NCBI GenBank assembly: GCA_021613535.1
Contig: CP075493.1
Coordinates: forward strand, 9,362,001-9,426,000
Reading direction: 5' to 3'
DNA length: 64,000 bases
Origin: Adineta vaga
Lineage: Eukaryota; Rotifera
Positions 36,374 to 47,647 of this stretch are shown in pieces. Position 1 is the stretch's first letter, and each line of letters begins with the position of its first letter. Under the pieces are notes generated by a model. That model did no database searches. It was not told the DNA's origin and saw nothing but the letters and a program-made list of their open reading frames with translations. The position numbers and the translations under genes were made by a program.

Positions 36374-37225
36374 TTAGACAAGAGTAGTTGAACCATTAGG
36401 TAAAATGGCGCCTTGCAGACTGAGTGCTGCAGCTAATTGTTGAGGTGTAATTTTTGCTCCTAACAAATTTGAATAATTGAACATTGCTTGAGAGACATCG
36501 GTATTTGTCCAATCAGTTCGTTGTAATGATGCATAACTGAAATCAGTCTGTGAACAATTCGATTCAAGAAATGATGATTCATCCAAGATCGAATATGAAA
36601 AATTGCTTTGGTGTAGACTAACACGTTGTAATGTGATATTTCGAGCAACAACATTAACGAATTGCAAGTGATTATAAAATGAGCCAGGTGTAAATACGAG
36701 TGATGACAAATCTGCATGTGATATATTGATACGATTTTGAACACCACTATCAATTAATAATTGTATAAGTAAAATCTTTCGTGCTGGATCAAGTTGTCTT
36801 AAAGCATGTAATGTTTTAGTACGAATAACTAATGATACACGTTCATCATCGTTATCATTATCATCATCATGTATTTTAACAGTGTCTTCATCTTCATCAG
36901 ATGTATCATTGAAATGTTGTATTGTACTATATTTAAATAGTAAGTCAGATAGATCTTTTTCGTAAACATTCAATATCATTTGTTTTTGTTGATCATGTAA
37001 TAATTCCATGTCTTGCAAACGATTATTAATAGCAATTGTTTTTGAATTTTCATTTTGACGTTCACTAAGATTTTGTTGTTGTAATGGAAGAACAATTGTT
37101 AAAATACCAACAACAAGTGGTATAAAAAGTGTTGATATAAGAGTAAGCCATTCATATGCGGAATGATGTAAACATCCTCTACTTAGTATTGTTCTTGTAG
37201 AAGATGCTTCTTCCATAGGAGTCAT
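36374..37225 (-). CDS. Membrane-anchored pentapeptide-repeat protein
   Basis: A single frame of 283 residues. Near the N-terminus is one transmembrane helix (WLTLISTLFIPLVVGILTIVLPL), followed by a Gln/Asn-rich probable coiled segment (residues about 55-95), an acidic stretch (DDDNDNDDE) and a C-terminal part built of pentapeptide-like repeats (ISHADLSSLVF, QSNFSYSILDESSF, QTDFSYASLQRTDW, QAMFNYSNLLGAKI). It ends in QLAAALSLQGAILPNG, a motif often seen at the end of bacterial pentapeptide-repeat proteins. Pentapeptide repeats form a right-handed quadrilateral beta helix. The lack of introns and the bacterial-type repeat suggest possible horizontal acquisition followed by addition of an animal-type anchor. 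Function unknown. Confidence 0.78.
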   Translation of the reverse strand: MTPMEEASSTRTILSRGCLHHSAYEWLTLISTLFIPLVVGILTIVLPLQQQNLSERQNENSKTIAINNRLQDMELLHDQQKQMILNVYEKDLSDLLFKYSTIQHFNDTSDEDEDTVKIHDDDNDNDDERVSLVIRTKTLHALRQLDPARKILLIQLLIDSGVQNRINISHADLSSLVFTPGSFYNHLQFVNVVARNITLQRVSLHQSNFSYSILDESSFLESNCSQTDFSYASLQRTDWTNTDVSQAMFNYSNLLGAKITPQQLAAALSLQGAILPNGSTTLV

Positions 37226-37868
37226 TACTTGAAGTTCTACTATTGTAATAAGAACAAAAAAAGGAAGAATATTGCTATATGAATGATTAAACTATCTTTT
37301 TATATAAGCAAATAACCTTTTTCATTTTGTTCTATTAAGTATTGGGCATTTGAAAAGAGCACATTACTTCATGAAAATAATAGCACAATGTTATAAAAAA
37401 AAAGTAAATAAGAAAGAGCATGTACAAATCTTCTATTCACATGGTATACTTTTATAACGATAGAATGATAGATTGTAAGAGCATCAGATTAATCATCATT
37501 CCATTTTTCTTTGTAATCTTAACAAGATTTCCAATAGGCGATAGATCACTTTTATTGTCAGAACAAGAAAAACGCAAATTACTTATCTATTAGTCATCAG
37601 AAATCAATGATATTATATTCTATCAGATGTTCTTTACACCCACTATATTGCGTTTTACAGTTAACTTTAGTCAAAACATTATATTGATACGTTGTTAACT
37701 GAATGATAGTCAATTAAATTTTCGGTTTTGTTGTATTTTAAAAAGATAACAAAAACTAGGTTTTGTGAAATCCTGCTTGTATATTTGCTTTTCATAAGTC
37801 TATCATGTCGACGTAAAGTTGATGTTATCTCTTACCTACATTCTATTTTATTCTTGTCGACTTCGATA
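37226..37868. other. Divergent promoter region
   Basis: Between the pentapeptide-repeat gene (minus) and the GH36-like gene (plus). The latter's frame stays open upstream to 37728, but the Met at 37869 opens a better signal peptide, so this is treated as non-coding. Confidence 0.45.
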
Positions 37869-40267
37869 ATGCATCTTGTGCTAGTTTTGTTACTAATAGT
37901 GCAATGTTACTGTGATATACAAGTTTCAATAGATCAAATAAAGGGCGAATATAATGTTACTATTGGTAATCAAGTATGGCTTCGTTCTGCTAGTACTTCG
38001 CTGTATGTTAATAATCGATGGTACTCATCGAATAATGGTTCTCTTCCTTTGATTGATTCACGAATGGTTCAAGGGAATGATCCTATTTTAGGTGCATGGA
38101 ATGAAACTCAATTAATCTTTAATTTGACTCTAGATAGTACATCTGTTAATGTTACTGGTCAAATACGTCAATGGGATACTATACCAGCATTAACATTCCA
38201 TTTAAATACCGGTGGACAAGTATTAACGAATGATATTGTTCTCAATATGACGAATGTTCGAACAGTATTTCCATCGTTTAAAATTGAACAAATTGATACG
38301 AATGATCATCGAGGTTATTTTACTTTTGAAGGTATGTATTTGTTTTTCTTAATTTCTAGAAATTTGATTAAAATGTATGTGTAGGTGTAATGATGGGTTA
38401 TGATGAAATACATGCAGGTCTTTGGACTTCATCAAATACAGTTATTAAATCAGGTATGGAAGCAGGTCCTGTCGTACTTTTTAATCTAACTCAACGTGGA
38501 CAAAATGATGCATTAATTTTATCACCATTTTCCCAATTTATGGCTACTTCATTGAGTCAACAGAGTAATATCTTACAATATGGTGTGATGGGTTCTATAT
38601 CAACGATTCCAGCTAATTATAATCACTCAATGATTCTTTTTTATTCATCAAAAGGTATCAATGATGTTGTCCATCAATGGGGTGTTACAATGCAACGAGC
38701 ATATAATCGAAATAATCAATATCGTCTTAATGATATTACCATAAATTATCTTGGTTACTACACCGATGGGGGTGCTTATTATTATTACAATACAGAAGGA
38801 AGTTTGAATTATCAAGAAACAATTTTATCAGTTCATCGAAAATTAACACTTCCATATCATTATATTCAACTTGATTCATGGTTTTATTATAAAGGTTTAA
38901 ACGGAGGTGTTAGTCAATGGCAAGCAAGGCCAGATATTTTTCCTGATGGTCTTCCATTCGTGTATCGTCAAGTGGAAAACACTCCTCTTGCAGCACATAA
39001 TCGTTATTGGGCAATCGATACTGTTTATTCGGAAAAATATGCTTTTCTATTCGATAATATCAGTCAAATGTCTCTTCCAATTGGTAATGATACTTTTTGG
39101 ATTGATTTATTAAGTGAAGCATCAAATACATGGGGTCTTATTATGTATGAACAAGATTGGTTACACAAGCAAACATCAAATTTTAAACCATTACATACTG
39201 ATATTCTTCTTGGCAAACAATGGTTATTATCAATGGGTGAAGGAGCAGAAAAAGCTAATGTTAACATTCAATATTGTTCACCTTATCCTCGTCATGCATT
39301 ACAAGCTCTAGAAATACCACGAGTAACACAAGCAAGAGTTTCATCGGATTATACATCCACATATTGTTCGTCAAGAGAATCAATGGGATATTGGTATGAC
39401 AACGATGTTAGCAGATGCACTTGGTATAGCACCATTCAAAGATGTTTTCTGGTCGACAACGAATGAACCTGGATCTTCGTATCATCCAACTCCAATGGAA
39501 CCACTTCCGGATCGAGAAATTCTGATGGCAACTCTTTCAACAGGTCCTGTCGGATCAGGTGATGCAATTAATTATACTAACGTTGAACGTATCATGCGTT
39601 GTTGTCGAAAAGATGGATTAATCTTAAAACCAGATCGACCAATATCAATGATTGATTCATTCATTGCTGATTGGGCAGAAAACAATGGAAATAGACAAGG
39701 AGAAATTTATTCAACTCAAACAACAATGTAAAGTTATTATAATTTTGTAATATATAATACTTTGATTTTTGTTCTTATAGAAATAATCAAATATTCTACA
39801 TCATATTTGCATCTACAATGCAAAAAGACTATGTAGTTTATCCTTCTACAATTGGACTTCAATCGGGTATTATTTGGTCCTATGATAATGTCAGTCATTT
39901 TTTACCGTTTGATGATAATCATCCTCTTCACATAACAGCCGATAGCTGTGGTAATACTTCGTTTTGTCTATGGTATATTTCACCTCTATGGGAATTTAAT
40001 AATACCATACATACAAAGTATGCTCTCATGGGTGAATCGAATAAATGGACATTTGTTAGTCGACAACGATTTAGTACAATTGAGACTAATTTAGAAAAGA
40101 CTGAGACAACTATTACAATAGATGGTTCACCTTCAGAATTGGTTGCTTTAACAATCTATCAATCAGAAATCGGTATCGAATCTCTGGATTGTATTCTTTC
40201 AGCAACTAGCGGCCAAGCACGTTTGATTATTACAACATCGACTATTACATGTTTTGGAATTCATTAA
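37869..40267 (+). CDS. Secreted glycosidase-like protein (GH36/raffinose-synthase-like), frameshifted
   Basis: Three exons: 37869-38331, 38385-39727, 39781-40267. A signal peptide (MHLVLVLLLIVQCYC) is followed by a beta-rich N-terminal domain with many sequons, then a barrel-like part: NYLGYYTDGGAYYYYN, YHYIQLDSWFYYKG, WLLSMGEGAEKANVNIQYC and PRVTQARVSSDY. The DGG, QLDSW and RVSSDY blocks recall the GH36/GH31 clan (raffinose synthase RASDDF, with the catalytic acids in these strands), but I cannot name a CAZy family with certainty. After SSDY (about 39346-39375) the frame shifts: the continuation IHPHIVRQENQWDIGMTTM...ALGIAPFKDVFW lies in the next frame, with no convincing intron to explain it, so a net +1 insertion breaks the gene. 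Exon 3 closes correctly from the shifted frame. Either a pseudogene, an allele, or a base error. Confidence 0.55.
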
Positions 40268-41108
40268 TTGAAATAGCAAGAGTTTACAATAGTTTTATTG
40301 ATCAACTTGATATTAATTACTGATTCTTTTGATGGTAAAAACGTTTTTTTAAATAAAATCTATCGTGTATTTTGTCATTTTGTATTCCGTAAAGATGAAT
40401 ATTGACTTTTTGATGGTTGGTATAAAAAGTGATCGAATACTGAGAATTTTATTTCATTATATTGAATGTATAATTTCTTTGATTTTTTCCCCCTATTATC
40501 TATTAGTAAGCAAACACTTGCTCTTGTGTGCATAATGTACGAAAAGAAAAATAGAAAGAAACGATAAAAAAAGTCGAAGAGAAAAACGTGCGCTAGAAGT
40601 GGAGTGACATATGGTGAAAAAGAAAAGGTAGAAACGAGGGGTATGTATATGTTTATTTTTATCTATAGAAAACATTGAAATTGTCGCTTACATAAGATTA
40701 GGAAAAAACGAGTAAAATAATCAGCATTCTCAAGATAATTTATCGTCTTTATTAGAAAACAATCATTGTTAAGTGAATGATTTTATTTTCTCGTACATAA
40801 ATAAAAAAGCAGGAATTATATAGGCAAACTTCGTTATTGGAAATTATCAGCGACGTACTTTTATCTTAAAGTATGAACGATAATTTTTAGAGTTACAAAT
40901 TCTATCTAGACTTCTCTAAAAGCATTGTTTCATGATAGATAAATAGTGCGGTAACCATTGCCTGAATTCTTTATCTACTTTAAGGAGCAACCTGTATTCA
41001 TATGTTATCTGAAAAGAACGTCTATTTATCTTCATATAAATAATAGTTCCCAAAATACTTTTCTTTTTGTTTAGTTTCAAATAACAGAAGAAAAAAAACG
41101 TCGTCGAT
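40268..41108. other. Intergenic between two glycosidase genes
   Basis: AATAAA near 40352-40357 serves the GH36-like gene. Possible leader acceptor AG at about 41082-41083 before the GH3 start. No other signal. Confidence 0.45.
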
Positions 41109-43514
41109 ATGATGAATATACGTTGGTTCTTATTTTGTAACTTTGTCATTTTTATTCATGCACAAACCGGATCGTTTCCTGATTGTAAATCAGGTCCACT
41201 TTCCACATTCCCTATATGTGATCAAAATCTTCCGTCTCGTCAACGAGCTTCTGACCTTATTAAACGTATGACGACAGCTGAAAAAATTACACAATTGGTC
41301 ACAACGGCTGCTGCTATACCTCGATTAGGTTTACCGAAATTTGAATGGTGGTCCGAAGCATTACATGGTGTTGCTTATTCACCTGGTGTTTCATTCGGTG
41401 GTGATCTACCAGCAGCAAGTAGTTTTCCAATGCCAATCAATCTTGGTGCAACATTTAATATGAGTCTTGTTCACCATATTGCCGGCATTATTTCAACAGA
41501 AGCACGAGCATTCAATAATGAAGGTCGTGCAGGATTAGTTTTCTTTACACCGAATATAAATATTTTTCGTGATCCACGTTGGGGTCGTGGACAAGAAACA
41601 CCCGGTGAAGATCCTTTTCTAACATCACAATATGTTTATGCATTAATCAATGGTTTACAACGTGGTGAAGATGAACGATATTTGAAAATAGCTGCTGATT
41701 GTAAACATTATGCAGCTTATGATTTAGAAAATTGGAATGGAACTGATCGTTTTCATTTCGATGCGCGTGTTAGTGATCTTGATCTTATTGAAACTTATAT
41801 GCCACCATTTGAAACTTGCATACGTGATGCAAAAGTTGCAAGTATTATGTGTAGTTACAATGCAGTCAATGGTGTTCCATCATGTGGTAATCAATTTATA
41901 CTTGAAACTATCGCACGGTATGGAAAAAGAATGCAAATAGTTACTTTTGTTTTTCACTAAAACAATGTTTGTATTTGTTTATTATCTAGTGAATCATATC
42001 ATCTCGATGGTTTCGTTGTTAGTGATTGTGGTGCTGTTGCAACAATTATGGATGGACATCATTATACATCAACGGTAGAAGATACGGTCGCTGTTGCTTT
42101 ACATGCTGGTACAGATCTTAATTGTGGCGATTTCTATTTAAAACATACACAAGAAGCATTAGATAAGAAAACAATTGTTGAAGCAGATATTGATCAAGCT
42201 TTAGAACGAACATTCAATGTTCTCGTTCGTCTTGGTTATTTTGATCCACCAGAACAACAACCATATCGAAAATTATCCCATGATGATGTTGATACAATTG
42301 AATCAAGACAATTATCATTACAAGCTGCTCAAGAGAGTATCGTTTTATTAAAGAATACAAATAAAGCATTACCATTGGATATGAATCAATTAAAGAATAA
42401 GAAAATTGCTTTAATTGGACCAACAGCCAATGCTACTGAATTAATGCAAGGAAATTATTATGGTAAAGCACCATTTTTAACTGGTCCAGTCACTGCATTT
42501 CAAGGAATAACTTTTGGTAAATCATGTTTGAATAAATAATTCTTCACCTAGTTTTATGTTTTGCTTTTCATTTAAGGTCATTCAATCAATGTTAGTTATG
42601 CTTATGGATGTAAAATTGCTGATGGTGATCAAAGTGGTTTTAGTGCAGCTATTGAATTAGCTAAATCATCTGATATCGTTATTTTCTTTGGTGGAATTGA
42701 TCAATCAATTGAGTCAGAAGGACACGATCGTACATCCATCGCTTTACCTGATGTTCAATTACTTTTGATTCAAGAGTTGGAAAAAGTCGTTCGTTCACCT
42801 CTTCATGTTGTCATCATGTCTGGTAGTGGTCTTGATCTTTCCTATGTACGTGATTCTAGTCAATGCGGAAGTCTTATTTGGATGGGCTATGCCGGACAAT
42901 CTGGTGGTCTTGCTTTAGCAAATGTTATGTTTGGTGATTATAATCCTGGTGGACGCTTACCAATTACAATCTATCCTGCATCTTATGTTGATGCTGTTAG
43001 TATGTTTGATATGCAAATGCGACCATCACCAACAAATCCTGGTCGAACATATAAATTTTATACTGGACAAGCTGTATATGAATTTGGTCATGGTCTTTCA
43101 TATACAACATTTCAATATACATGGTATAATGACACAACAGAATCTAGAATGTCAATAAAATCCTTGATGACAAATAATTATAATGAAAATAAAGTACAAA
43201 TTCATCTTTATCGTGTTAATGTAACCAATACAGGTTCGGTGGCAGGTGATGATGCTGTCCTTGGATTCGTCGTACCACCACAACGATCATTAAACGGTCA
43301 AACACCACCTTTGAAGAAATTATTCGGTTTTGAACGTGTTCATCTGAATGTTGGTGAAACAAAACAAATCTTCTTTCCATTTAATGCCCAATCATTATTA
43401 ACAATAGCACATGATGGATCGAAATGGTTAGAGCCAGGTGCATATCAAATTGTCATTGGAAAACAATCTATGCATACAATTCATTTGTATGGCAAACCAG
43501 CTCGATGGTCGTAA
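41109..43514 (+). CDS. Secreted GH3 beta-xylosidase/beta-glucosidase-like enzyme
   Basis: Three exons: 41109-41917, 41990-42516, 42577-43514 (757 residues). A signal peptide (MMNIRWFLFCNFVIFIHAQ) leads into a complete GH3 enzyme of the plant/bacterial beta-D-xylosidase type: FEWWSEALHGV, NINIFRDPRWGRGQETPGEDP, KHYAAYDLENWNGTDRFHFDA, SIMCSYNAVNGVPSC and DGFVVSDCGA with the likely nucleophile Asp282. The second domain carries ESIVLLKN, SIESEGHDRTSI (acid/base region) and GYAGQSGGLALANVMFGDYNPGGRLPIT; a C-terminal fibronectin-III-like domain (YEFGHGLSYTTFQY... NTGSVAGDDAVLGF) completes it. Such enzymes trim xylo- or arabino-oligosaccharides from plant or algal walls and are not part of the normal animal set, so horizontal origin is likely. 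Substrate is inferred only. AATAAA at 43576-43581. Confidence 0.9.
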
Positions 43515-43835
43515 ATATATATTTGATCGAGAGACACGGTGCCTTTTTTTGCTTCTATAATTATGAGATTGCAGAATAAATAATGAATTCACAAAGAAAA
43601 CTGATTGATTATACTCATCTGTCATATTCGGTATATGTAGTAACTCTAACATCAGCACATATAATTTTGTGAGTCAATATTAAAATTACATCACATTTAT
43701 TTGATATACTATTCACTAGGTATATATAACAAAGGAAAAAAACATCATGAAAAGTACAACTGTAGAGATAAAAAGCATATCTATTAAATGATTATATAGA
43801 TATTACAATTTTCATTGACATACATGAAAACATCG

Positions 43836-44105
43836 TTAACAACAGCAATCATCATTGTCACAGAACGGAGATTCGCTGCAAAATGAACTACAACATGCAC
43901 CAATACATAAACAGCAACAGATTTGAGTTAAACAATCGGTAAGATTAGCCATGTTACAAATTGATGATGAATCGCTCTGACGAGTTGAATTCGATGTCGA
44001 ATTCATTGCAGGTGAAATTGGTTGAGATTGAGATTCACCACTGTTTGATAATTGTGATTGTTGAGTTATTCGATATTGTTTAGCTCGTGATATGTCATTC
44101 GACAT
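43836..44105 (-). CDS. Small cysteine-rich protein
   Basis: One frame of 89 residues on the minus strand. The first half is hydrophilic, rich in Ser, Gln and Asn (several SQ/QS pairs); the last 35 residues are dense in cysteine with CLTQICCCLCIGACC, SSFCS and a DDCCC end (over a dozen Cys in total). The Cys cluster with few charged residues looks like a palmitoylated or CYSTM-like membrane-attached tail rather than a classical metallothionein, since no CxC ladders occur. No family could be named. It sits between two glycosidase genes but nothing links it to them functionally. ATG context and a neat stop support it as real. Confidence 0.6.
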   Translation of the reverse strand: MSNDISRAKQYRITQQSQLSNSGESQSQPISPAMNSTSNSTRQSDSSSICNMANLTDCLTQICCCLCIGACCSSFCSESPFCDNDDCCC

Positions 44106-44494
44106 TACGTACGTATTTTATCTATTGAATCAAAGTTTATGTTTGAGACGATAAATGAAAGCAGAATATGAAGAACATTATCGACCTCCCGCATACTCAC
44201 AAACGGCACGCAAAAACTTATCGAGGTAAAATGACATAAAAGAAGAAAGGACTGATTTACTTTTTTAACCAATCAATGTTGCGAAGTATTAAAAAAGTCA
44301 ACACATTCTATTATACTACATCCAGTATAGTAATATAAGAATGTTTAATAAATATTACATGTCTTCCATATGATGAAAAAAAAACGCTGTTGATTCATTT
44401 CTTTATGTCAGTATTTTATTTTTAATTGAAGGAATTCGTATAAAACAATAACTACACGAAAACAAAACAGTCAAATGTTATCGACAATATGCAT
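44106..44494. other. Short intergenic gap, nothing recognised
   Basis: AT-rich spacer between the cysteine-rich gene and the 3' end of the GH38-like gene. Confidence 0.45.
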
Positions 44495-46783
44495 TTATAT
44501 TGGTGTAAATTCAATTTGAAATCGAAATTTTGCATCTTGTTCATAATAGATAGGAAATGCTGTATTCCAAAGATTATTATGAAGATTAATAAATAATCCA
44601 TTTTTTCCTATACCTTGACAATCAGGTAGAGAATTATCAAAATTTAACAAATAATCTGTTGAACCAATCGAAAGTAACGGAGCATCAAATGAATGAAGTG
44701 TAAAAACGACTCGTTCACTTTTATTATCATAAAAACGGACACCTTTATGCCCAATAGCATGTAATCGTCTTGATCCATAATCAACGATATTCGATGGATC
44801 AACATCATATCCAAGTACATCGATTTTCCATTGATTACATGTTTTTGAAATAAGAGGTAGGATTGGATTAAATTCTAACCAAATTGATTCCGGAAGACGC
44901 GTAGCCGTCTTATTAAACCACTGTAATTCAATGGATATAGTTCTTGGAGATCGTGCTGGAAATGTATAACTAATCCAGATCGTTCGACTTCCACCGTAGG
45001 TTTCAATAATTTTCTTTGGAAATGTCAGTTGAATAAGGAATGTTTGATTCGTATGATCTTTCCACATTGATACAAGTTTGGGAACAATTGTTTGACTGGA
45101 AGAATTTGTTAAACCTGGTTTAGCAAAATCACCACATGGTGGACCACAATCAGGATTAAATTGTAAATTAAAACGATCAAAATCATCATTTGAATAGGTT
45201 TTATATTGAATACTACCTATTGTATTATTAATATTTGAGAAATTGTTTCCTTGATTATCTTGAAGATAAACGATGGCACCTGTCGTATAATTAAAACCGA
45301 TAGAAAAAGATTTTGTTTGAAATAAATAATAATCTTTTGTTCGATTGATTGGTAGAATAATATGAGTAAATTGACTTAGATTTGGAAGTGATGGTTCAAG
45401 TTTTTTTAGAGTATTTCGAATAAGTTTAATTAACGAAGGATCAGAAGTATTTACTGGATATAAATACGAACGAGCTTCTTTCCAACCTTGTTCTAACAAT
45501 TGAAAATCACTACCATTTCGAACATGTGTAAATTCGTTATTGTGATAATTAAATGCGTAGTTTTCCGGTTTCAAATAACACCCTGTACATAAACCCCAGT
45601 TATGTTCAGGATTTTTCAATAAACGAAATGAATAATTATATAATGTGGATGATGATTGTTGATCAAGTAATAATCTTGATATTTGTCGATAAGCAGATTG
45701 TTTATAAGGATCAGCAGCTACACCATATAACCATGTTGATCCCCATTCATCTGTTATGACAGGTAATTGATCTTTGCATGAATTCAAGAGAGATTGACTG
45801 AATTTTTCAAGAGTACTTGCTGTAATTTCTGCATTAGGATAAGAAATTTTAATTTCTGACCAGACGCGAATAACCTCAGCTATATCATGCGGTGGTCCAG
45901 AATTATCTAATGTAAAATGATAAATCATTGCTTGATCAAAACCTGACAAAACAACATCTCCACCATAAATACATGATTCAGCGGAACAGGGTGTCGTTGC
46001 TGTTGGTTTATTATACATCATAACTAATAATTCTGTATTTGTTTGTTCGTGTTTCCACATAAATGCAGGTGGTAAATCAGCACCGCGACAATTGAGATTA
46101 ACACCGATATGAACGGATTTGATTCCATTTTCAGCAAATATTGGTATCGTACTTATCGGATGACCCATATCATCTTTATGTGATGCACTCGTTTTTCTCG
46201 TTTGATGAAAGCGATCATCTAATATCGCCGATATGCTTAATGACATATTAAATAAATTTTTATCCATCATCGGAATAAACATGGAAAATGCATGTGCATG
46301 CCAAGTAATATCACCTTGTTTAATTGCTTTTTCAACTAATTCAATTGTTGTACTATTGGGTCGTTCAGTGGTACATTGTGCAATATTATCGAAAAATTCC
46401 AGAAGTATCCATGGATGTGTGGTGAAAATGAAACGTTCTTCACCACCACGATCACGAAGTTGTTGTGCAAGATGTGCCGCATTTGGTAAATGTTCATTAA
46501 AATAGAGTGAACAAACATTCGCTGCAAAATTTGTAAAACCAACATCTAAATGTGTCATAGATACGACATGAACTTTTTTGATCCATGGATATGTAACACT
46601 TGATGAATTCGATTTTGATAATTGATAATAAATTAAGAAGAATAATAAGCAAAAAAGTAAACGAAACATAATCCTTGAATTGGTGATAATGTCGCTGGTA
46701 TAGTTAACAACTCGCGAAGAGAGATAAGAACGAGAAGAGATAATTGTTTTTTCATGCATTGTATCAGATAAGATTGGTTTCAT
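44495..46783 (-). CDS. GH38-like secreted/type II glycosidase (DUF5054 type)
   Basis: A single intronless frame, 762 residues from the first Met (46783) or 724 from Met at 46669, which directly opens a hydrophobic signal (MFRLLFCLLFFLIYYQL); the longer form would make it an internal anchor. The N-terminal part resembles the GH38 (alpha-mannosidase-like) barrel: VHVVSMTHLDVGFTNF (metal-binding His/Asp), ITWHAHAFSMFIP, HKDDMGHPIST and FAENGIKSVHIGVN, matching the DUF5054 branch as I remember it. The C-terminal half is a beta-sandwich with many sequons (for example NNTIGSIQYKTYSNDDFDRF). Absence of introns over 2.3 kb, in a window where comparable genes have many, suggests recent foreign origin. 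Substrate unknown; mannosidic glycans are possible. Confidence 0.7.
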   Translation of the reverse strand: MKPILSDTMHEKTIISSRSYLSSRVVNYTSDIITNSRIMFRLLFCLLFFLIYYQLSKSNSSSVTYPWIKKVHVVSMTHLDVGFTNFAANVCSLYFNEHLPNAAHLAQQLRDRGGEERFIFTTHPWILLEFFDNIAQCTTERPNSTTIELVEKAIKQGDITWHAHAFSMFIPMMDKNLFNMSLSISAILDDRFHQTRKTSASHKDDMGHPISTIPIFAENGIKSVHIGVNLNCRGADLPPAFMWKHEQTNTELLVMMYNKPTATTPCSAESCIYGGDVVLSGFDQAMIYHFTLDNSGPPHDIAEVIRVWSEIKISYPNAEITASTLEKFSQSLLNSCKDQLPVITDEWGSTWLYGVAADPYKQSAYRQISRLLLDQQSSSTLYNYSFRLLKNPEHNWGLCTGCYLKPENYAFNYHNNEFTHVRNGSDFQLLEQGWKEARSYLYPVNTSDPSLIKLIRNTLKKLEPSLPNLSQFTHIILPINRTKDYYLFQTKSFSIGFNYTTGAIVYLQDNQGNNFSNINNTIGSIQYKTYSNDDFDRFNLQFNPDCGPPCGDFAKPGLTNSSSQTIVPKLVSMWKDHTNQTFLIQLTFPKKIIETYGGSRTIWISYTFPARSPRTISIELQWFNKTATRLPESIWLEFNPILPLISKTCNQWKIDVLGYDVDPSNIVDYGSRRLHAIGHKGVRFYDNKSERVVFTLHSFDAPLLSIGSTDYLLNFDNSLPDCQGIGKNGLFINLHNNLWNTAFPIYYEQDAKFRFQIEFTPI

Positions 46784-47647
46784 TGAATGATAAGTAAGTT
46801 ATGTTGATCTAATTCAAAATATGAAGAACAATTATCGATCGATTCATTTGTGAATTAACAATGTACAATAAAAACAAAGTGCATCATGTACGAGATGTAA
46901 TTAATATCGAAATAATTTGATCTGATCTTTCTATTACTCACTACAGCGTGTAGAGACTAACTTTTGTTTCATTGCCTATTAGAATTTAGATGCACTCAAC
47001 GTATGCTTTGATCGAAAAAGAAAACTAGAGGGTACTCGAGCTTCACTCTAGTACAGAATGCGATGCGATTAGCATTCGTTAAGATGATTTTAATCATCAT
47101 TTGTTCTATCTTTTTTCATGTATGCTGCTATCAGCTGTAAAACATCTGTGGAACGAACTTCGCGCCTAGCTTTTCTTCTTAACAACTTGATTTTAATTAT
47201 CTCACAAAATTTAACAGTCAAAATCGTCTTTTTCTGAGCTTCCTGCATACGTATAGAACGTCACAAATAAATTATGTTTACAGAGTTTTCAAGTAGAGTT
47301 TCGATATTTTTATTTTGTTTTTGAATGAAATTTTTCTGATGTCCAGTTCTCGAGATCATCGCGTAACTAAATGAGGACTTGAGATGCGTACGTCGAGAAA
47401 GGAGTCAGGAAATAAAAAAAGAAAAATCAAGAAGCACTGCAGTAATGCTCAGCTCATTCTTCGCATCGCATTAAATACAAAGAAACATTAAGTAGAATTT
47501 ATAAGTCTTCATAGATGTCTATATATTTTATTAATTTTCAACAAAAAATTTCTTTTTGATCAGGAAACCCAATCTTGTTTTTTTTTCTATACATTATATA
47601 AAACATAAACATGACAAATAACTGTGAAATTTTAAGTTTTGCTTTTT
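46784..47647. other. Intergenic, nothing recognised
   Basis: Promoter side of the GH38-like gene and 3' flank of the SMPD4 gene. The open frame at 47538-47738 (minus) is a shadow of the last SMPD4 exon. Confidence 0.45.
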
